Assembly: GCF_902167145.1 (NCBI RefSeq)
Contig: NC_050101.1
Location: forward strand, 111,443,789 to 111,507,788
Source of the DNA: Zea mays
Lineage: Eukaryota; Streptophyta; Magnoliopsida; Poales; Poaceae
Length of the DNA stretch: 64,000 nt
Direction: 5' to 3'
The notes under the pieces are model-generated. The model saw only the letters and a program-made list of their open reading frames with translations. It did not search any database and was not told the DNA's origin. The translations under genes and the position numbers were made by a program. Numbering within the stretch: the stretch's first letter is position 1; each line of letters opens with the position of its first letter. Below are positions 47,001 through 56,421 of the stretch, in pieces.

Positions 47001-47969
47001 TTATTGATTGGGAATGACATTCCTATGCTGGAGTCCGTCAAGGCTTCACTGAAAAAGAGTTTTTCTATGAAGGATTTAGGGGAAGCAGCATATATTTTGG
47101 GCATAAGGATCTATAGAGATAGGTCGAAGAGGCTTATAGGATTAAGTCAAGATACGTACATTGACAAGGTTTTGAAACGGTTCAACATGGAACAGTCCAA
47201 GAAAGGTTTCATACCTATGTCACATGGTAAACACCTTAGCCAGATGCAATGTCCTGCGACGGCTGATGAGCGAGAGCGCATGAGTAAGGTACCATACGCC
47301 TCAGCGATTGGATCAATCATGTATGCCATGATAAGTACACGCCCAGATGTTTCATACGCTATAAGTGCTACGAGTAGATACCAGGCTGATCCAGGTGAGG
47401 ATCACTGGACAACGGTAAAAGGCATTCTTAAGTACTTAAGAAGGACTAAAGATATGTTCCTGGTATATGGGGGTAAGGAGGAGCTCGTTGTAACTGGTTA
47501 CACCGATGCTAGCTTCCAAACTGACCCAGACGAGTTAAAATCGCAATCAGGTTTTGTGTTCACAATAAATGGTGGTGCTGTTAGTTGGAAGAGTTCCAAA
47601 CAGGAGACTATGACTGATTCTACAACAGAAGCCGAGTACATTGCAGCTTCTGAATCTGCGAAGGAAGGTGTTTGGATAAGAAAGTTCCTCATCGAGCTTG
47701 GTGTGTTTCCTAATGCATCTAGCCCATTGAACCTCTACTGTGACAACAATGGGGCTATTGCGCAAGCTAAGGAGCCAAGGAACCACCAGAAAAACAAACA
47801 CGTACTGCGGAAGTTTCACCTCATACGGGAATTCATTAGGCGGGGTGAGATAAAGATATGCAAAATACATACGGATTTGAATGTTGCTGATCCTTTGACA
47901 AAACCTCTTCCACAACCTAAGCATGAGGCACACGTGAGATCTATGGGTATTAGATATCTTCTAGATTAA
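44004..47969 (+). CDS. Copia gag-pol polyprotein of element G (1321 aa, intact)
   Basis: One open frame carries all copia domains in order: gag (about residues 1-240; LNGTNYTDWIRNLRIVL); zinc knuckle CFYCKELGHWKRNC (from about 254); protease with catalytic Asp in VFDTGS (about 308); integrase HHCC region WHCRLGHI ... CEACLLG (about 443-480); integrase core with Asp in HTDVCGP, Asp in RSDRGGEYL and Glu in NGVSERRNR (about 500-605); reverse transcriptase from about 828 with CKWIYKKK, YDETFSPVA, QMDVKTAFLNG and YVDDILLIG (about 995); RNase H with GYTDAS (about 1165), TEAEYIAAS and CDNNGAIAQA. It makes and inserts cDNA copies from virus-like particles in the cytoplasm. The ATG at 44004 is preceded by the long leader and is the first in frame. 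No break is visible. Confidence 0.96.
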   Translation: MAPSTPTFTLRSILEKDKLNGTNYTDWIRNLRIVLRAEKKEDVLDTPLPEDPGENATAAAKTAYKKAMDTNLEVSCLMLACMEPELQMQFETNHEVYDMIVALKDMFQTQARTERFNVSKAFLECKLAEGAAVGPHVIKMVGYSQRLEKLGFPISQELATDFILASLPPSYGNFITNYHMHGAERGLNELCGMLKTAEGDIKKSAGSSGHVMAVQNKPNFKKKGKTQKKKGKAKDTVSKPNQKPKAGPAADAECFYCKELGHWKRNCKQYLASIKDRGGKGTAAAGTLAIHITKIFLADSYINSWVFDTGSVAHICNSMQGMIRSRSVKRGEVDFRVGNNARVAALTVGTMQLHLPSGFILELNNCYLVPSMSRNIMSPSCLMKDGYSFASENNGCVISKNGMFVAFASIMNGLFILNLDDAPICNISAKRPRPNDLSPTYMWHCRLGHISENRMKKLHSDGLLTSFDFESYETCEACLLGKMTKAPFTGLPERTLDLLELIHTDVCGPMSTTARGGFQYFITFTDDFSRYGYVYLMKHKSESLEKFKEFQNEVENQRGKKIKALRSDRGGEYLSHEFSNHLKSCGIVPQLTPPGTPQWNGVSERRNRTLLDMVRSMMSQSDLPLSFWGYALETAAFTLNRVPSKSVVKTPYEMWTGKTPSLSFLKIWGCEVYVKRLQSDKLTPKSDKCMFVGYPKETLGYYFYHRSEGKVFVARNGVFLEKEFLKREKSKQKVYLEEVQDEPVGQDSTSDANVAEQAETSMARESPPQPRRSARLHEARGEVLLLGNGEVLLLDNDEPATYSEAMMDPDSEKWHVAMRSEIDSMGENQVWNLVDPPDGVRPIECKWIYKKKKDMDGNVHIYKARLVAKGFRQVQGVDYDETFSPVAMLKSIRIILAIAAYFDYEIWQMDVKTAFLNGNLDEDVYMIQPEAFVDPINAGKICKLQKSIYGLKQASRSWNIRFDEVIKGLGFHQNEEEACVYKKESGSAVVFLILYVDDILLIGNDIPMLESVKASLKKSFSMKDLGEAAYILGIRIYRDRSKRLIGLSQDTYIDKVLKRFNMEQSKKGFIPMSHGKHLSQMQCPATADERERMSKVPYASAIGSIMYAMISTRPDVSYAISATSRYQADPGEDHWTTVKGILKYLRRTKDMFLVYGGKEELVVTGYTDASFQTDPDELKSQSGFVFTINGGAVSWKSSKQETMTDSTTEAEYIAASESAKEGVWIRKFLIELGVFPNASSPLNLYCDNNGAIAQAKEPRNHQKNKHVLRKFHLIREFIRRGEIKICKIHTDLNVADPLTKPLPQPKHEAHVRSMGIRYLLD

Positions 47970-47978
47970 CTCTAGTGC

Positions 47979-47989
47979 AAGTGGGAGAC
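47979..47989 (+). other. Element G polypurine tract
   Basis: AAGTGGGAGAC directly before the right LTR, ten bases after the polyprotein stop. Confidence 0.82.
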
Positions 47990-49262
47990 TGTTAGAAATA
48001 TGCCCTAGAGATAATCATAGAGATGAGCATATTTCTTTGTATCCATGATATATATATTGCTTAATTGAATATCCATGGAAGGCACCTTGTATTGATTAGC
48101 AATTATGTGAATTGTTTGTGAGATTCTTTACTTATATGGTTATTCTAAATGATGTCCCTAGTCAGAGTCGATGACTAGCACATGTATTAGTTGATGACTA
48201 CATTTCACAAGTCATGAACATGGAGATGTTAAACTAATAATGTGGGCGCATGTATGACATGAGGCTGGACCGACCCAACGTGAGATATTGTAATATAGTT
48301 CTCTTCTTGCAACATGAATACTGTATCCTTAGACCTGAGATTGTCGCATGTTCTCAAGATGTGAATTGACTTACTTAGGGACTATCAAACGCTATCCCGT
48401 AACTGGGTAGTTATAAAGGTAGTTTTGGGTTTGTCAGGAAGCATGCTATGAGGCATGGTCAGTCAAGATGGAATTTGTCCCTCTCTTTGTGAGAGAGATA
48501 TCTCTGGGCCCCTCGAGTGATTGGATCAAGAAATGCATGGCCGTGCTAGGGTTAAGAGTTAACCATTGAAAGGATTCCAATTCACAGTATCGAGAAAGAG
48601 AGGTCAGCTTAGAGCCAGACCAAATATCGTGAGACAAAGGGAACAGCATGTACTTAATGTCGCAATGGTTCGTCTGATATGATCTTTACGTACACATAGG
48701 AGTTGACATGTCTTGCTAGAGGCCACTGTCAATTATTGGGCCAAGTAAGAGTACTCGGGCTATGTCTATTTGTACGTGAACCTATAGGGTCACACACTTA
48801 AGGGGAAGGAAGCTTAATTCGGATTAGATCCGAAATTAGACTGGGCTTTAGGGTTAATGATGGGCCTCGGCGTCAGAAGCCCACCATAACGCCTATATAA
48901 TGAGGGGCGGGGGCGCGGTTAAGGATAACCTAATTTGCCACCAGCGAACTAACAGCCGCCGCCCACCTCTCGCCCTCGCCAAGCCGCCGTCGCGAACCTA
49001 GCAGTTCGGTACGCGGCGCTTCCTCCCTGTACGTGTGGATACCTCGGAGGTGCTGCATCTGGAGCACTTGGACGGACCGTGCGAGGACGTGAAGGACGCC
49101 GGCGACTGCACGGCACTGCTCGACGCGTTCGTCTACATCGAGACGTCTTCCGCTGCTCTGCGCGTCTAGTGGTAATTCCATGACCTATAACCGCAGTAGT
49201 TCTTGGTATTATGGGGTTGAAAATTTTGTTTTGCGCTAGTGTAGCCTCCCCGTAATCCTACA
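47990..49262 (+). repeat. Element G right LTR
   Basis: Same length as the left LTR, about seven substitutions, TATATAAT at 48894-48901. Followed by CCTAC. Confidence 0.95.
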
Positions 49263-49719
49263 CCTACTCCACGTTGTGGCGTCCCAATGGACGAGAGTTG
49301 CACTCAACTCCTCTCAAGTGATCCAATGATCAACTTGAATACCACAGTGTTCTTCTTTACTTTACTCTTTTCCCGTTTGCGAGGAATCTCCACAACTTGG
49401 AGTCTCTCGCCCTTACAATAAGAATCAATGAGAAGCACAAGAGTAAGGGAGGGAAGCAACACACACAAATCCACAGCAAATACGCACACACAAGATCAAG
49501 ACTTGAGCTCACAACAATATCTCGAGGTTCTCACTAGAACGGAGCTCAAATCACTAAGAATGTTGAACAAGTGCGCAATAATGAAGTGTGAGTGATCAAT
49601 AATGCTCAAAGGTTGCTTGGTTGTTGTCCTCCATGCACCAAGGGGTCCCTTTTATAGCCCCAAGGCAGCTAGGAGCCACTGAGAGCATTCCAGGAAGGCC
49701 ATTCTTGCCTTCTGTCGCC

Positions 49720-50160
49720 TGGTGCACCGGACAGTCCGGTGCACCACCGGACACTGTCCGGTGCAGATCTCTTTCCTTATTTGGCGAAGCCGACCGTTGG
49801 CGATTTGGAGCCGTTGGCGCACCGGACTGTCCGGTGCCCCCTTCCGACCGTTGGCTCGACCACGTGTCCCGCGCGGATCGTGTGGCCGACCGTTGGTCCG
49901 GCCGACCGTTGGCTCACCGGACAGTCCGGTGCACACCGGACAGGTCCGGTGAATTATAGCCGTACGTCGTTGATCAATTCCCGAGAGCGACGAGTTCGCC
50001 TGTGAACGGCTCATCGGACAGTTCGGTGCACCACCGGACAGTCCGGTGATTTATAGCCGTACACCGCCGTCCAAGTCCCGAGAGTAGCAAGTTCGCCAAA
50101 GCCAGCCTGGCGCACCGGACACTGTCCGGTGCACCACCGGACAGTCCGGTGCACCCAGAG
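49720..50160. repeat. ACCGGACAGTCCGGT palindrome cluster in the LTR of O
   Basis: Around ten units of CACCGGAC(A/T)GTCCGGTG and ACCGGACACTGTCCGGT, each a near-perfect palindrome, spaced irregularly, with CCGACCGTTGG repeats between them. Such clusters are typical of abundant maize copia LTRs. The frames they open (49621-50233, both strands) are not genes. Confidence 0.85.
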
Positions 50161-50980
50161 TGAACAGAATCTTGGCTGCTCGAGCCAAGACATTTCCAAT
50201 TGATCTTTTCCTGTTTCTAACACTTAGACACAATACATTAGTCTCTAAAACAATGTACTAAGTCTTAGAAACATAACTTTAGACTTGATTTGCACTTTGC
50301 CCATCTCTTGGCATGATTTAACACTTAAGCACTTGTGTTGGCACTCAATCACCAAAATACTTAGAAATGGCCCAAGGGCACATTTCCCTTTCAATCTCCC
50401 CCTTTTTGGTGATTTATGCCAACACAACACAAAGCAACTAAAAGAAGTGCAACATCAATACAAATGAGAACTAAAAATTGGTTTGATTCAAATTTGACAT
50501 ATTTGGATCATTCTTTGCCACCACTTGGTTTGTTTTTGCAAATCAAACTCAAATTCCTATCTCTACGTTAAACACACTTGTAGAGACATAAAGGGAGTTG
50601 TTCCAATAGAAATTGATCAAGGATTTCAAAAACTCCCCCTTTTTCCGATAATCAACCATTCTCCCCACAAGAGGCCAACTTTTGACAAAAGAGACAACAA
50701 AAGAGTTTTGACAAACCAAAAGCTCTATTCTACTATTTTCAAAATTTCTCAAGTAGTAGCTGATCCATTTATTGCTTTGGCCTTATTTTCTCCCCCTTTG
50801 GCATCAAGCACCAAAACGGGATCAATCTTGGCCTTCGAACCCCATTGCCTCACCAAAATCTTCAAGTAAGAACATAAAGGCAATAAGAGTACATGAGATG
50901 AACTTGGAATAAGTTACCCTCTCATCGGAGTGCAGTGGAAGTCTTTCATGGTCCAAGTCCACCTTTTCCCTTTCATATAC

Positions 50981-51249
50981 CTTCGTCAAACTCTGAAATG
51001 AAAAGATCTATTGGTTATTGATTTTACGAGGATTGGTTACTGATTTTATGAGAACACGGATATTATTTACGAAACATGAAAAGAAGGGAAGGTGTTTTAT
51101 CGCCGAAGGCTCAAAAACGGTATGTATATGAAGTTTCATGCATCGTAAAGAATAGAACCATAAATAGCTTATATATTACATTCAAAGTTACAAAATATTA
51201 CACATGTCTCTCAACAAACATTACATTCTAAATGTTTTTACAACAACAT
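50981..51249. other. Element F sequence beyond the extra gene, no gene
   Basis: AT-rich sequence between remnant O and the stop of the convergent gene. It corresponds to the 3' flank of that gene. Nothing else is recognisable. Confidence 0.5.
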
Positions 51250-54200
51250 CTAATTTTCCCTTAGAACTACTTCTGCAGCTTCGTTTAGTAGCTGATCAAC
51301 AACTTTATCCATGATGGCTTCGGCCATTTTTCTAATTTCGTCGTCCCCCTTCACGTGGGGGTCCATCGATGGCTCGGCAGGCTCTGAGGGAGAAGATACA
51401 GCTATGTTACAAAGCGTAGACAAGTTCGAAACCAAAAAATTACAACAAAGAGCCAAAAACCACTAGTCAGTACCTATTTGCCCTTCGAGTTCCGCACTTT
51501 TCTCAGCGGCCTCTGCTATTTTTCTAGCGTCATGAATGCCTTTCTCGCTTTTTCGTATAATTTCTAGGGCCATTTCCCGGCCACCATTGTCCTAGATGTC
51601 GGTGAAAAATTTTCCACCGACCAGGCTCGCTTCGGCCAAGGGGTCTTTTATATCTTCAGAGGATAAAACGGCTTCGGATTGTGCCAAGAATTTCACATGG
51701 TCACAGCCTTTCCTCTCCAAAATGGTAGCAACCCCCCTAGCACCCGAAAAGGCACATATGTCTCCACGACTATTCAAAATTTCTTCAAAAGCTTCAGCTT
51801 CGTGGCTGATCCATCCAATTGGGCCTTCGGGGTCACCCCTTATGAAGTTCTCCTCACTTGAGAACGTGCCAACGCTGGCGAAGCTGGTTCTTATTTTCTT
51901 AACACATTCTACAGATCTTTCATTGCACCTTTTCTTGGATGCACGAAGCTCTTCAACGTTTTTTTACTCCAAATGATTTGCCCATTGTTCGCTAATTTCC
52001 CGTTTTGTTTCTTCAAGTGTGCGTTCCTCTTTAGCTCTGGCTAGTTGCTTCCTAAGATATTCAATTTCACGCTTCTGAGCCTCAGCTTGAGCTTTGAAAG
52101 TAGCTTCGTCCTCTTTTATTCTATTCACCAATGAATGTAATATTTTATCTTTTTCGAGACCTTCGTTCCTTAGTTCAATTACTTCGGAACGAAGGTTGCT
52201 CAGGGCCATAACACACCCTTCGTCTTCAGCATCTTTTTGAGCCCTGAGGGCATTGCTAAGTATAAGGCCCTGCAAAAAAAATGTGTGTGTGTCAGTAAGT
52301 TTAAGCAAATGAAAAATTTTGGTTTCAAGAAAAAATACAAAGACCTCATTTTTGCACCTTTAAGCTATTATACACCAAGCTGTCGGCCAGCTCGTCTTTT
52401 GACAACACCGAGAGCCCATCTTCTAATGTTGGGAATCCGAAGCTCTTGCTCATCTCCCGACAGACAGAAATCTCCTTGCTGTCAGGCAGACAATACAAGA
52501 AGTCTTCTTCTCCGCTGTCGTTGAATATCAACGCCCCCTTTGGATATTTCAGTTTTCGGGCATAAAGCTGAGCCTCTTGCTTTTCTTTTTCAGTCAACTT
52601 TTTCCCCGAAGCATGTCGTAAAATATAATCGAAAGCTTCGGAAAATGCTTCGGAGGCGGCAGTGCCAATTTCTTCAGCCAAAATTTCTTCTGCTGTTTGT
52701 GTTTCTTCGGCTTCCAAGGATTTCACCTTGGTGGGCTCTGAAGGCCCAGCTTCAGTCTCAGCTTGGTGCTTTGAAGCTTCGGCACCAAAGGCTTCAATTT
52801 GCACTTCGGAAGTTTCAACAATTTTTTTTGGAGTGGTGCTTGAAGACTTTATTGTCTCCAAAACATCCAGTACATTAACCATCCTTTTTCTTTTGGGGGT
52901 CATTGCTGGCTCCTTTTGGCTTTTCGGTGCTTCAACTTTTGCTGAAGGACTTAAAATTTCATATGTCCTTGTTTCTGTAGCCTTCGGTTCTTCTATTTTC
53001 TCCATTTCCGACATTATGACTGGCTCTTCAACATTCGGTAGGGGAGTCGGGTCCTTGGCTTCAATGGCCGAAGAGGTTTCACCGACAAGATCAGGCACTA
53101 TGGCCGGTTCAATATAGTGTGACCGGTGCGTAAGAACCTTTATCTTTTTCCTCTCCGGCGCTGGCTCACTGGGAGCGGCTGAAGCAACTTCCTTCGCTGA
53201 AGCAGTATTTTTCCTTTTCTAACCCCGTGTTGGGTAACGGTAGTCAGGGTACACGAACCCAATGGCATCAAATACTCGATTGAGTCTTTTCTTCTTCCAG
53301 CCTCCGAAGGCTGCGGACAATGCAGTATCTTCTGCCTTCGAGTATGGCCCAAGCAGCTCATCGCTTGTGGCCTCAATACTTTTAAGCCAGTCATCATCTG
53401 GTTCGACGAATTTATCTCCATATTTGAAGGTGAATTTTAACCTAACTAGTCCACCTTCGTTAGGTTCGCTGACGGTTTCCTTCGGCATTTCCCACTTTTC
53501 TGCAAGTGGCCATACTCTGAAGGCAATGTGCTCTTGGATCAAATCCCTTGTCCCGATAAAAGAACAAACCACGCCGAAGGCCCTTTGACATTCTTCGGCT
53601 GCTTCGTCAATTTCCACCTTCGGCTTCTGAAGGCCGAAGCGCTGCTAGATAGGACACATAATAATATCTTTAATATCTTTTCGTGCCTTCAAATCGTTTC
53701 TCACATAGAACCATTCCTTCATCCAGTCCCCGGGCCATCTCTTCCGAAAAGTTGGCACGGGACAACTCGACCCAGAGCGGGCACCGAAGCTATAACAACC
53801 AAAATTGTTATGATATTGCTCTTTACCCCAGGCTTTCGTCTCATATACTAGCTCATGTATATTACAAAAGCTTTTTGCATTCGGCTCCAAGCCCTGGCTC
53901 CTCACGGCCCATACAAAGATTCCCATTCTTATGATAGCTTCGGGAGTAAGTTGATGAAGGTAGACCTGATATATCTTTAGAACTTCAACCACAAATTTGC
54001 TCAATGGAAACCGAAGCCCAGCTTTAAAAAAGCTTCAGAAGATCACGACTTCATTTTCCTCGGGAGTCGGGGAAGTTTTCTCTCTGTCGTCAGCTCTTAC
54101 AATAGACATGTCCCGAAAATATCTTCCATATTGTCAAGATGGCTCTGTTTGATGGTTGATTTTCCAAAAACTGTATGACTTGGTCGCCAGGGTCGATCTT

Positions 54201-54387
54201 CGGAATCTTCTCCACCACTTTCCACATCATAGCTATCACTATCACCAGTGTCTTCAGAGAGGCCCTCTAAAATCTCCTTAGTAATCTTCTCTGTGTTTGT
54301 CTTTGCTATTGATTCAAGGAAGCCGAGATTCATCTCTTCGGAAAGGCTTAGCTTCGACGCAGCGATAGCTTTCTTGTCTTCAGACAT
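51250..54387 (-). pseudogene. Element F antisense extra gene (gypsy-type-transposon domain plus coiled coil), spliced, broken
   Basis: Reads leftward from ATG 54387 (MSEDKKAIAASKLSLSEEMN). An acidic segment is followed by the conserved domain (VEVLKIYQVYLHQLTPEAI, GIFVWAVRSQG, WMKEWFYVRND, FAAFRVWPLAEKW-like), a Ser/Glu/Pro-rich linker (53200-52560), then a coiled coil (52260-51965) and an alpha-helical tail ending at the stop 51250-51252. Introns with GT-AG borders: 52270-52357 (88 nt, long T-run before AG) and 51384-51473 (90 nt). Breaks: a 1-nt shift near 54110, in-frame TGA near 54034, TAG at 53645 and 53219, TAA after NHLE (51964) and TAG near 51595. The domain matches what is annotated as 'putative gypsy type transposon' (Transposase_28); its role is not known to me. 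It converges with gag. Confidence 0.8.
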
Positions 54388-54530
54388 TTTCGAAAATGCT
54401 GAGAAGGTGCTCTCAAAGCCGAAGCTTAAAAATTTTAAAAGCCAACCAAATGTTGGTACGCAAGAGCTAAAAATTGAGTAAGCAAGAACAGATGGCAAGA
54501 GAGCGTGCCAAATGAACCCGTGGTGAGTTC

Positions 54531-54539
54531 TTATTTATA
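54531..54539 (-). promoter_or_regulatory. TATA box of the element F antisense gene
   Basis: The minus strand reads GCGTATAAATAAG about 150 bp before the start codon at 54387, in a stretch between the 3' LTR and the gene. Distance fits a transcript start about 30 bp downstream and a leader of about 115 bp. Element D has the same arrangement. Confidence 0.6.
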
Positions 54540-54682
54540 CGCCTAGCACGCTGAGAACTGGAGGGTCCCGCTTGTCATGGACTGTTGCTATTCTAGCAAA
54601 GGGAAGGTGTTTTTTCGGACCTTCGGCTTAAGGCCTTCGTCCATGTCGCAATATAAATTCATCATTCTAATAAATTAATATT

Positions 54683-54694
54683 GCGAGGGGCTAC
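54683..54694 (+). other. Element F polypurine tract
   Basis: GCGAGGGGCTAC directly before the right LTR; the purine-rich part is short and the last bases are not purine. Confidence 0.55.
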
Positions 54695-55376
54695 TGTTGG
54701 GGGCCTTCGGCTTCCGAAGGTCCTCAAAAACATGATTTGACAATGTTTTCCAAGTGAAATATGTGAACAGGTATCTTCAGAATCGGATCATGAGCATACA
54801 AGAGCATGGTCAGGACGAAGCTTGAGCGAGACGAAAGGTGATTATGACGAAGGACAAGGTGATCACGAAGCTGTGGAGGAAAGCTTCGGCACGACAGCAG
54901 AAAAGGGGAACCGACTTAAAGATGAAAAGGCAAATCAGACCTCGAAGAATTACTATAGAGTTATTAGCAAATGTAAAGGGCATGAATGTAATTCTACATG
55001 GGCTGCGTCCCTTGCCTATAAATAGATGAACAGTACTCTCGTACTGTTCACGCGGACTTGGCATTCGCTTTTTGCATCACGTCTGTACCCTTACTTTCCG
55101 TCAAACCGAAGGTACATCTATAATTTGTCATCATGAACATGGTAATGCAAATAAAAATAAGTTGATGATAATGTTTATATTATTATTCATATTTCGTATA
55201 TGAATTCTTTCTCATCACTTATTACGCTTAGGAAGGTTTTTTTCTTCACAACCTTCGTCCGAAATTCATTATATCCGAAGGGGAATAATGTCTCGAAGGA
55301 CGAAGGGCTTTAACATTTAACACTTTTCATGTAGCCTTGTTCTTAACTCTTAGCATTTGAGAACAAGTCCCCAACA
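54695..55376 (+). repeat. Element F right LTR
   Basis: TGTTGGGGGCC ... GTCCCCAACA, 682 bp, about nine differences from the left LTR. TATA box at 55017-55025. Followed by ATGAC. Confidence 0.93.
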
Positions 55377-55381
55377 ATGAC

Positions 55382-55601
55382 ACTCGTCGAAGCCGTCTCT
55401 TTTTCTTCTTCTTCCCCTCAGTAAGTGCAGTTGGATGACTGACCTGGTGAAGACGCTTCGGGCGAGTACCCTCAGGCTTTCGGGTGTCCACGGTTTTCTC
55501 AAGCTCTGGTATAGTCGCAACAGCCAATGGTTCAGCAGGGGCCGAGTCAGAAGAATCCCCAGCTAGCATATCCAGCATAGCACTTATCTCTGCATCACCT
55601 G
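55382..55601 (-). pseudogene. Element B antisense extra gene, upstream part, cut by element D
   Basis: Minus-strand frame DAEISAMLDMLAGDSSDSA ... KPEGTRPKRLHQ ... a Lys/Arg run, continuing at 38244 on the other side of element F. It is acidic, then basic. Its true start and N-terminal domain lie beyond element D, off the window. ACCTG (55597-55601) should be the target duplication of D. Confidence 0.7.
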
Positions 55602-56081
55602 TGTTGGAACTTGCTCTCCTGGGCAAGTTGATCCAACGGGGGAGCAGAAGCAGTGTAAACAAGGTTTACATTCGAGATGGCAACAACTCTGTTAATCTAG
55701 CCTCTCAAGGGCACTGTCCAGGGGTATTTATAGGTGCCTGTGTGCCCAGCAACTTGAGTTAAGGACGCATGTGCCCTCAGGCACCCAGATTGTCCTCGGA
55801 ATATTCCCATAAAGCAGGGTTACAGACTGTAATCACAGGGAAACCTTTACAAATTAGGCCTATAATGCGTGGCGGCCGCGCAGGGCCTGTTACAATGGGC
55901 CGGTTCACACGTGGGCCTCCGTGTTGGACGAGGCCGCGTGATGAGACGACCTCGTCATAGGCCTTCGTCCTACGACGCATCGAGCGAAGGGTCAAGTCTG
56001 CCGGTCGTCTTGACTCCGTTGGTGTAGCGAGTCTAGCGAAGGCATCGAGCGAAGGGTGGCGTCTTCGCCTTCGCCCCAACA
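55602..56081 (-). repeat. Element D 3' LTR (480 bp)
   Basis: On the minus strand it begins TGTTGGGGCGAAGGCG (56081) and ends GAGCAAGTTCCAACA (55602). TATA box TATAAATAC is at 55724-55732 (minus). A purine-rich CCTCGGAGGGCAAA (56082-56095, minus) precedes it and is the probable polypurine tract. The second LTR is off the window, so the boundary rests on TG...CA ends, the tract and loss of element B coding sense. Confidence 0.75.
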
Positions 56082-56247
56082 TTTGCCCTCCGAGGGACTA
56101 GTTCGACTAAGTCATCTGGTGCCGAAGACGTCGCTAGATGGTGGAGACGCTGCCCTCGCTCGAAGTGGTTCCACGGGGGTTTTAATATGACCGTTGATTG
56201 ACGCCGTACTGTTGGATTGCGGGTTTCCCGAAGCGTCGCGCCCTGTG

Positions 56248-56256
56248 TATAAAAAG
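56248..56256 (+). promoter_or_regulatory. TATA box of the element D antisense gene
   Basis: TATAAAAAG on the plus strand, 174 bp before ATG 56422 and after the 3' LTR and polypurine tract. The following C/T-rich leader (56290-56400, with AAAACCCTAACCACCC) looks like a plant 5' UTR. Inference from position and form. Confidence 0.6.
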
Positions 56257-56421
56257 GGGATGGGGGCGGCGCAGATTGAAATTCACCTTTCTGCGTGCCG
56301 TGAAAACCCTAACCACCCTTTTTCAAACTGTTCGCTTGCTCGTCTGCCCTCCTTACTCCTGTTCGTCGAAGAACTGGCCCACGTGAAGCAGACCGCGCGC
56401 CGCCGTCGACGGTACGTAGCC

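Larger units (their letters stand above)
41464..49262 (+). mobile_element. Element G: intact Angela/BARE-like copia retrotransposon
   Basis: LTRs 41464-42736 and 47990-49262 (1273 bp each, about seven differences), flanked by the exact duplication CCTAC (41459-41463, 49263-49267). PBS, a full 1321-codon polyprotein and a polypurine tract are all present. LTR start TGTTAGAAATATGCCC and the polyprotein style match the Angela/BARE lineage of grasses. It is the innermost of five nested layers and the only element here with everything needed for its own movement. Confidence 0.95.
41261..50975 (-). mobile_element. Element O: Opie/Ji-like (SIRE lineage) copia remnant, internally deleted, split by G
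   Basis: Own sequence 41261-41463 and 49268-50975 (about 1.9 kb). It starts TGAGAGCACC and ends CCCTTTCA, with TATAC duplicated on both sides (41256-41260, 50976-50980). On the minus strand: a short 5' end TGAAAGGGAAAAGG, about 580 bp resembling the 3' internal part of Opie/Ji elements (50397 to about 50870), a polypurine tract AAAAAGGGGGAGAT, then a complete LTR opening TGAAAGGGAAATG (50394) and ending TGCTCTCA (41261). Gag and pol are gone. Family name from memory of the LTR ends. Confidence 0.72.
38245..55376 (+). mobile_element. Element F: gypsy element with gag and antisense gene but no pol
   Basis: LTRs at 38245-38926 and 54695-55376 (682 bp each, about nine differences). Flanking 5-mers are ACGAC (38240-38244) and ATGAC (55377-55381), one mismatch. 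The first LTR base is A instead of T. Inside: PBS, gag (39001-40524), a 64-bp tandem repeat block, inserted remnant O, then a convergent spliced gene (51250-54387). RT, RNase H and integrase are absent, and there is no room for them outside O. It must have been moved with enzymes of a relative. It inserted into the extra gene of element B. Confidence 0.9.
15135..55601 (+). mobile_element. Element B: Tat-lineage Ty3/gypsy retrotransposon, split by four insertions
   Basis: Own sequence: 15135-21764, 25323-27243, 37083-38244 and 55382-55601. Order: 5' LTR, PBS, gag, protease, RT, RNase H, integrase (plus strand), an 89-bp tandem-repeat block, then a convergent spliced gene on the minus strand. 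The inserted units are S (duplication CTCAC), C (GTGAT), F (ACGAC/ATGAC) and D (ACCTG expected). Reading frames continue correctly across the S, C and F junctions once the insert and one duplication copy are set aside, which proves the order of events. The 3' LTR must lie beyond element D, outside the window. Confidence 0.85.

Noticed and set aside
49621..50014. Overlapping frames with HRTVRCT-like repeats
   Set aside because: Translations of the ACCGGACAGTCCGGT palindromes in every frame.
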